Shown here in pieces: positions 59,108-64,000 of a DNA stretch of 64,000 bases. The stretch lies in contig NC_079488.1 of the NCBI RefSeq assembly GCF_020520425.1, positions 87,711,285 to 87,775,284 of the forward strand, in the 5' to 3' direction. The stretch comes from Spinacia oleracea (lineage: Eukaryota; Streptophyta; Magnoliopsida; Caryophyllales; Amaranthaceae). The notes below the pieces were generated by a model. That model was not told where the DNA came from and searched no databases. It saw only the letters and a program-made list of their open reading frames with translations. Numbering within the stretch: position 1 is the first letter of the stretch; every line of letters begins with the position of its first letter. The position numbers and the translations under genes are program-made.

Positions 59108-59296
59108 TGTAACTACAAAATATTTAACCAGAATAAGGATTCGAATAAAATTAAAATAACAATCCTTATTATACTCGAATAAAATCAAGAATCCTTATTA
59201 TTAACGGATTCGAGAAAAATTAAAATAGACAATAATTAATTAAATAGCCTAAAAAGTAAAAACAAAATTAAACCAGCAATGTGTTTTTCTAAACAA

Positions 59297-59436
59297 ATGA
59301 ATTCGATCAAGTTATATACTGATTGAACACCATAAGAGATATTCTAATCGTACTAAAGTATGTATAATGAATTCGATCAAGTTATATACTGATTGAAGAC
59401 CATAAGAGATCTTCTAATCGTACTAAAGTATGTATG
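59297..59436. repeat. 70-bp tandem duplication
   Basis: 59297-59366 and 59367-59436 are adjacent copies starting ATGAATTCGATCAAG, with only a few mismatches. The second copy contains the stop and the last codons of the F-box ORF. Confidence 0.93.
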
Positions 59437-59754
59437 TAACCTAGAACCAGAACCAGCATCATATTCATATTCATATTCATGTCTAGCTAGCTTCTTAAAC
59501 TCTATAGCAGATTTGTGATAATTTAAGGAATATAGGTTAGATAGTAATTTACCGTCACTATAGAGGATGGAAGTGGTGGAATTTCCATTATGAATTTGAA
59601 ATTTACCTGTGTGCGATTTTATAAAATTAGGGTTCTTGATTTCATCACGCCAACTCTTACAAACGCACTGATGACGGAACAGGGGTTCAACCTGTGTCCT
59701 TTGGAGTATGTTAGATTCGATCTCTAATGGAAGCCGCCTTGATTTGTCCGCCAT
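59377..59754 (-). CDS. Truncated F-box protein gene
   Basis: 125 codons from ATG at 59754 (MADKSRRLPLEIESNILQRT). An F-box covers about residues 6-48, with LPLEIESNIL, the basic RHQCVCKSWRDEI block and a following FIKSH; this region contacts the SKP1 adaptor of SCF ubiquitin ligases. Family members usually run 350-400 residues with an F-box-associated or Kelch domain. Here the substrate-binding part is nearly absent: the ORF ends in a Glu-Tyr repeat region and the adjacent 70-bp tandem duplication. The upstream in-frame ATG at 59811 is less likely to be the start. Probably a pseudogene, possibly a small F-box-only protein. Confidence 0.65.
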   Translation of the reverse strand: MADKSRRLPLEIESNILQRTQVEPLFRHQCVCKSWRDEIKNPNFIKSHTGKFQIHNGNSTTSILYSDGKLLSNLYSLNYHKSAIEFKKLARHEYEYEYDAGSGSRLHTYFSTIRRSLMVFNQYIT

Positions 59755-59811
59755 TATTATCAAATTTTTGCGCACAATTTTGTTATGGACTGCCAATGTG
59801 TTTATATACAA

Positions 59812-60282
59812 GCAGAGTCCTTAACAACCAGGAATTACATAAATAAATCTTCATAAACTAATTTTTTTTGATTTTTTTTTTTAAGGAAATTTTTCTTTTT
59901 TTCCCTTATATAAACCGACTTCTTTACTGTTAGGAAATTACGGAGTATAAAATTTAGGAAGATTTTGCAATAGCTACCATAAAATAGTAGCCACTATAAC
60001 AAAACGAATTTCAGTCTTTTATTTACGTTGACTCACGAGAACAGTTGATTATGCTAACTTTTTAATTTTTAATTAAAATTAATTTTTCAATAAAAATACC
60101 CACTTTCTCATCCACGTTCCTGTGAAGCGGTTTCTCTCCGTGAAACAAAAAAATGAACAAAATTTCTGAAACTTCAAATCCAAATTGATGTTCTTGTTGA
60201 TCTTCATAATCATGGAGTTTGGTAAAATTTCTGAAACCTCAATTCAAAATCGATCGCTCCGGCTACATAAAATTCCACTCAG
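59812..60282. other. AT-rich spacer, no gene seen
   Basis: Upstream region of the F-box ORF and AT-rich sequence. An ORF at 60283-60552 (+, 89 codons) has no recognisable motif, and I leave it unassigned. Confidence 0.5.
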
Positions 60283-60707
60283 TTGAACAACGCCCACCAC
60301 CTGTTGGACAAAATGACTGCATTTGCTGTTTCTAATCAATCCAACGACAAAGGAGAACAAAAAATTCAATTTCCAGACAACCGACAAGGGAATTCTCGTC
60401 CTGGTTACATATCATGTGTGGACTTGGGATATGATTCAGTTAAGGATGATTTTAAGGTTGGTGCTCATCTTGTTGCTCAAGTTGCATCCTTTATTACACT
60501 ACTGAATTGTTGTTCTCCAACTTTTTTTTGCGCAGAACGAACAGCTACTTAATTAATATTAGTCAAGTCAGAAACATAGTTTTCCCTCCTCTGATGAGGG
60601 GAATCTGTTACAACATAGTCATAACCAAAGTTAACAGAGCTAAGCTCAATATCCTTTCTGAGCAAATTTATACAAATTAAGGGGGGACCAAAATAACATC
60701 AACTTGA

Positions 60708-61241
60708 TTAAGGTATCTTCCTTCTTGTCTCCTTTGCTAAAACATCTGCTACTTGATTAGCTCCTCTTCCTTCAAAAAAATTTATTGTTATGTCTTCTTC
60801 CTGCCATAGAAACTGCCTGCATTTGATTAAGAGTGAAGTTAGCCTTGTCTGGTAAGCATTTTGATCTTGAATTTCTTCGATTGCTTGTTTGCAGTCAGTT
60901 GCTAGAATGCATTTCCTCCATCCTTTGTTCTTTATCCACTCCAAGGCTATAGTTATGCCTTGAATTTCTGCCTCAAGAGCTGATTGGCAGTACCCTTTCC
61001 ATGTTATTGCTTCTCTCCACTGGCCTGTGTTGTCCCTACAAATAGCTGCACAACCTGTTTCCTTTGACAGAGGATCAAAAGACGCATCACAATTGACTTT
61101 AAAGAACAGAACACCAGGCTTTTCCCATGCGATGGAAGGTGAGGGCTTTAGGTTCACTGGAGATTGGTTCTGAGTATAGAACCATTCAGTGGCAGCCCAA
61201 ATGCAGTGGTTGGTTAGTTGTTGAACTCCAACTATTTCCAT
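60708..61241 (-). CDS. RNase H-like domain protein (LINE-derived type, RVT_3)
   Basis: 177 codons starting MEIVGVQQLTNHCIWAATEW. The fold and catalytic acids of the plant RNase H-like family are visible: D52 in KVNCDASF, E92 in LEAEIQGI, D116 in LATDCKQA and D166 in GANQVADVLAK. Proteins of this type occur as the C-terminus of plant LINE reverse transcriptases and as many stand-alone copies. There is no RT upstream and no poly(A) tail at the 3' side, so it is either a truncated LINE or a stand-alone relic. The frame is uninterrupted with all four acids, so recent coding function cannot be ruled out. Start codon choice is uncertain. Confidence 0.75.
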   Translation of the reverse strand: MEIVGVQQLTNHCIWAATEWFYTQNQSPVNLKPSPSIAWEKPGVLFFKVNCDASFDPLSKETGCAAICRDNTGQWREAITWKGYCQSALEAEIQGITIALEWIKNKGWRKCILATDCKQAIEEIQDQNAYQTRLTSLLIKCRQFLWQEEDITINFFEGRGANQVADVLAKETRRKIP

Positions 61242-63174
61242 TTTCTTAGCTTGCTTTTGACTCTACATGCAGGCAGCTTTGTCTCCCACATTTTAATGTG
61301 ATTGTGACTTGTGAGGATGATGAGTTGCTTTTGAATTTGAATGCTTCATGTCACATTTTTGCTTTTCCTATTCACTGACTGTTGAGAAAATTAGTAATTT
61401 GAAAATGTTGTTAGTTCTTTGCTGTTTCTTTACTAGCTTAGAAATTAACTCGTAGAATACTCTTGATAATATACCATATTTCTCCGTACTATGTTTCAGT
61501 TCACAAAAGCTGGGTTAATTGCCTTTGATATTATCCAAAAAGTTTTTTTCTTTTCTTTAAGTACATTAAAATGCAATCATGGTATAATTTAATCTGGGTA
61601 AGTTCTTATTCACTTAGAGATTGAGACATATGTTGAGGTGCTATATGTTGCCTTTGAGTTCGGGCTCATGTTGTTGTAATTGTTGGAGAACATTTCCATT
61701 GATGATGTCATAGAAGTTCGTTTGATTCTTGTTCGAGTATGACTAGTGACTTTTATTTTTGCTATTCTTACTAGTAATAGATTTGTTCTTTTTGTGGGTT
61801 TTGTGTTTTGTGTTTTGTATTAGTATTGGGCAACATATAGCCCCTGTCATGGAGCAAAGTTGAGACATATGTTTCCCTCCTTCTGCTGTTCTGTTGGCCC
61901 CTGTCATCTTCGCATTTTCTCTGTGCCATTGATCTCTTGTTCCTGAACATTTTAAATAACAAGAAACAAGAGTGAACTACACAGACAAGGTACAACATTC
62001 ATGACAATATCTATCTCAATTCTCAAATAATGGAAAACCTAACCAACCAAAATAAAACAATGACTTCAATTAAAACCATTCATACAAGGCCAACTATCAG
62101 CCATCGTATGAAAGAAAACACGAGCCAAGATCATATACAAGAATCATGACAGTAGAAATTTCACTATTTCCCCTATTTCTTTGTAAGCCATCTAGCGAAG
62201 TAGGTCATGTGTAACACAGTCACAGGTGGGGATCCTAGATAGGATGTCTCAACTTCATGCCAAGGTTAGTTGCAGGTTAAATGAGAAGGGTGAAACTGAG
62301 AGAATTTCTTAACTCTCAAAATAGATTACCTAAATTTCAGGTTCAGCTGTCACAAACTGTTTGAGTAATTTGTCCCCAAATGCTCGTGAAACGTACTGTC
62401 AGAACGCCTCCAACTCTCCAGGTCCCTAGTGTAGTAAAAGAAAGTAAAGGTTAAAGCAGGAGTTGATCATTAATAATTGTCTATTTAACTTTGCTTCAGC
62501 CATGTATGCGCAATTACTACGTAGTAAGAAATAGTGAGTTTTTACTTCTCTTTAATTGAATGTGTAATCAAGAAGGTTAAGGTTGTTGTCTGTTTTAGAG
62601 TTGAGACCGTGAATCTTTGATTAGTGTATAGTGGTACTCTATGGACTGTGGCGGGTTTTATTCATTGAATGGCAACATGTAAATCTGCAATTTCAATTGT
62701 GATAGTATTCTGCAAGTTGATTCTTGGTCTGGTTTAGATCAGCTACAGGTTATTAATTGGGCTCTTGTTAAGGCTGGTTGTACTTGGCTGCTTGCTATGG
62801 GCAGGTTCTGGCCGGGATGGTTGGGGGATGGGATAGGCGAATTTGTTGAGTTATTGTCCTGGCCAAAGTTTGACTCATTGACTTTGGTTCAGGCCTAAGG
62901 TTGTTGAGTGCTGCAGCATAAGCTTTTTGTGTTCTTTCATTGTTTTTTCTTTGCTTTGTGTTTAAGCTTTTTTGACGTATTTCATTTTAATCACTAGTTT
63001 TTGGTCCATGGATTGATGAATCAGATGAGTAGTACAAATGGCACATAATGCATTTGCTCAATAAGTATTTTGCAATTACACCGAATATTCAAATTCATAC
63101 TTCATGTAAGCTTACTTACATATCACTAATTTTATACCTTGTTGTTGTCTCTTTGTCTTATATCTCACATTCAG
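61242..63174. other. Intergenic or intron-like DNA, no gene seen
   Basis: T-rich sequence on + without recognisable exons. If the SKU5-similar exon at 63175 has companions, they are not visible here. Confidence 0.5.
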
Positions 63175-63366
63175 GTCTATCCCGGAGCATGGACTGCCAT
63201 TATGGTTTCACTTGACATTTCCGGCATTTTGAATATATGAGCTGAAAACTTGCACTCTTGGTATCGGGGAAAGGAGGTTTATTTAAGTGTTCTGAATTAT
63301 GTAAAGGACAGTTCAGAGGTTCGTTTGCCAGATAACACAATCTGTTGCGGCTTACTATCATCATAA
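63175..63366 (+). pseudogene. Last exon of an SKU5-similar multicopper oxidase, broken
   Basis: After a CATTCAG acceptor it reads VYPGAWTAIMVSLDISGILNI, then an in-frame TGA, then AENLHSWYRGKEVYLSVLN and VRLPDNTICCGLLSS, ending TAA. This is the C-terminus of plant SKS/ascorbate-oxidase-like wall proteins (family motifs PGAWTAV.VSLDN.G.WNLR.ENL and SWYLGQE.Y.RV). The stop falls where the family has an arginine codon, consistent with CGA to TGA. Upstream cupredoxin domains are absent. A copied or decayed fragment. Confidence 0.88.
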
Positions 63367-64000
63367 CAAAGGTATGATGTTATAAACTTTCCACCTTTAA
63401 ATCCCCTCTTCTCTTATTGTATTGAGTATAAGTTCTTCCAATCATGAGCTTATTAAGAGTTGAAAATATATACTCTGAAGATAACCTTTAAACCTTTTGA
63501 ATGCCATTGATTAATTAAACAAGACTATTGTGATGATAATTTATCTCCAAAATGATGGTTTAATTTCTATATTGCCATTATTTTACCGCATCAATCAATC
63601 TCAGGGGATAGGCTTTTTGGCTATGCAACAACTTTCTTGTGTTAGCAGTACAACGCCGGTTGCTTCAGTTACCTTTTTTTTTCTGTAACTTGATGACAGG
63701 TTTAAAAGACTAAAAGTACAAAAGCCCAATTCTTCATCTTCTTCTCTTCTTGCCAGCATGCAGTATAGAGTGAAAGAACACTAATTACCCCTTCCCCCTC
63801 TCTGTAACGTAATTGGCATTGTTGAAAGTTAGAGTTTGCATTGTTGAAAGTTAGGGTTACATTGATTTTATAATGAACAACACTAATCTCCCTTAAACTA
63901 GATGAGGCAAGTGTCTACAGGGGTAGTGTTCCGGTAGGGAATAGGAACTGTTGGAGAGATCCTGCTGTTTGTATAGTACCGGTATCGAGATCTGTCCTGC
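63367..64000. other. AT-rich flank, no gene seen
   Basis: Follows the oxidase exon. No motif, repeat boundary or RNA gene is recognised before the window ends. Confidence 0.5.

Noticed and set aside
60283..60552. 89-codon ORF on + as a gene
   Set aside because: Composition is not clearly coding, no motif known to me, and no splice or homology support.

Overview
This is nuclear DNA of a flowering plant: long AT-rich intergenic stretches, GT-AG introns, nested LTR retrotransposons, Stowaway and Tourist MITEs, a Helitron, and one clearly recognisable multi-exon host gene, DCP1. The repeat families remind me of Caryophyllales (spinach/beet relatives), but that is only an impression; the sequence itself supports eudicot plant.

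Layout. 1-1928 is the 3' end (internal tail plus 3' LTR) of a Copia element, here called Copia A, on the + strand. 3840-6694 is a non-autonomous Helitron on the - strand with both termini readable. 8998-14549 (-) is an apparently intact eight-exon DCP1 (mRNA decapping activator), the only convincing complete host gene. 15844-40971 is a retrotransposon nest. A Ty3/Gypsy (probably Tekay/Del chromovirus) relic on the - strand at 15844-28092 lacks integrase, has an extra ORF upstream of gag, has its 5' LTR opened by a solo Copia A LTR (24298-25689), and has its gag zinc knuckle split by a solo Gypsy LTR (17868-20785). It lies in the 3' end of Copia B, whose 3' LTR (28121-39737) is split by a full-length young Copia A (29020-39481, TSD CCTAT, LTRs about 99% identical, pol with one in-frame stop). 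Copia B in turn ends inside the gag of a third, Tat/Ogre-like Gypsy element (39738-40971). 41394-44083 is a TTA-flanked, GATC-rich, internally duplicated Harbinger/Tourist-like element carrying a Stowaway.

44.2-56.2 kb holds a same-strand series of exon-sized fragments of unrelated host genes (alpha-tubulin, mitochondrial ATP synthase beta, a chloroplast RRM protein, the glutaredoxin GRXS15, and several unrecognised pieces), each flanked by splice signals. This looks like a transduplicate or exon-capture mosaic, and I could not find the ends of a carrier. 56.4-58 kb has three MITEs. The right end contains a truncated F-box gene, an RNase H-like ORF, and an isolated last exon of an SKU5-similar multicopper oxidase with an in-frame stop.

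Except for DCP1, almost nothing here looks like a working host gene. The most interesting signals are the gene-fragment mosaic, the extra ORF and triplicated primer-binding site of the Gypsy relic, the datable nesting, and the GATC-repeat transposon.
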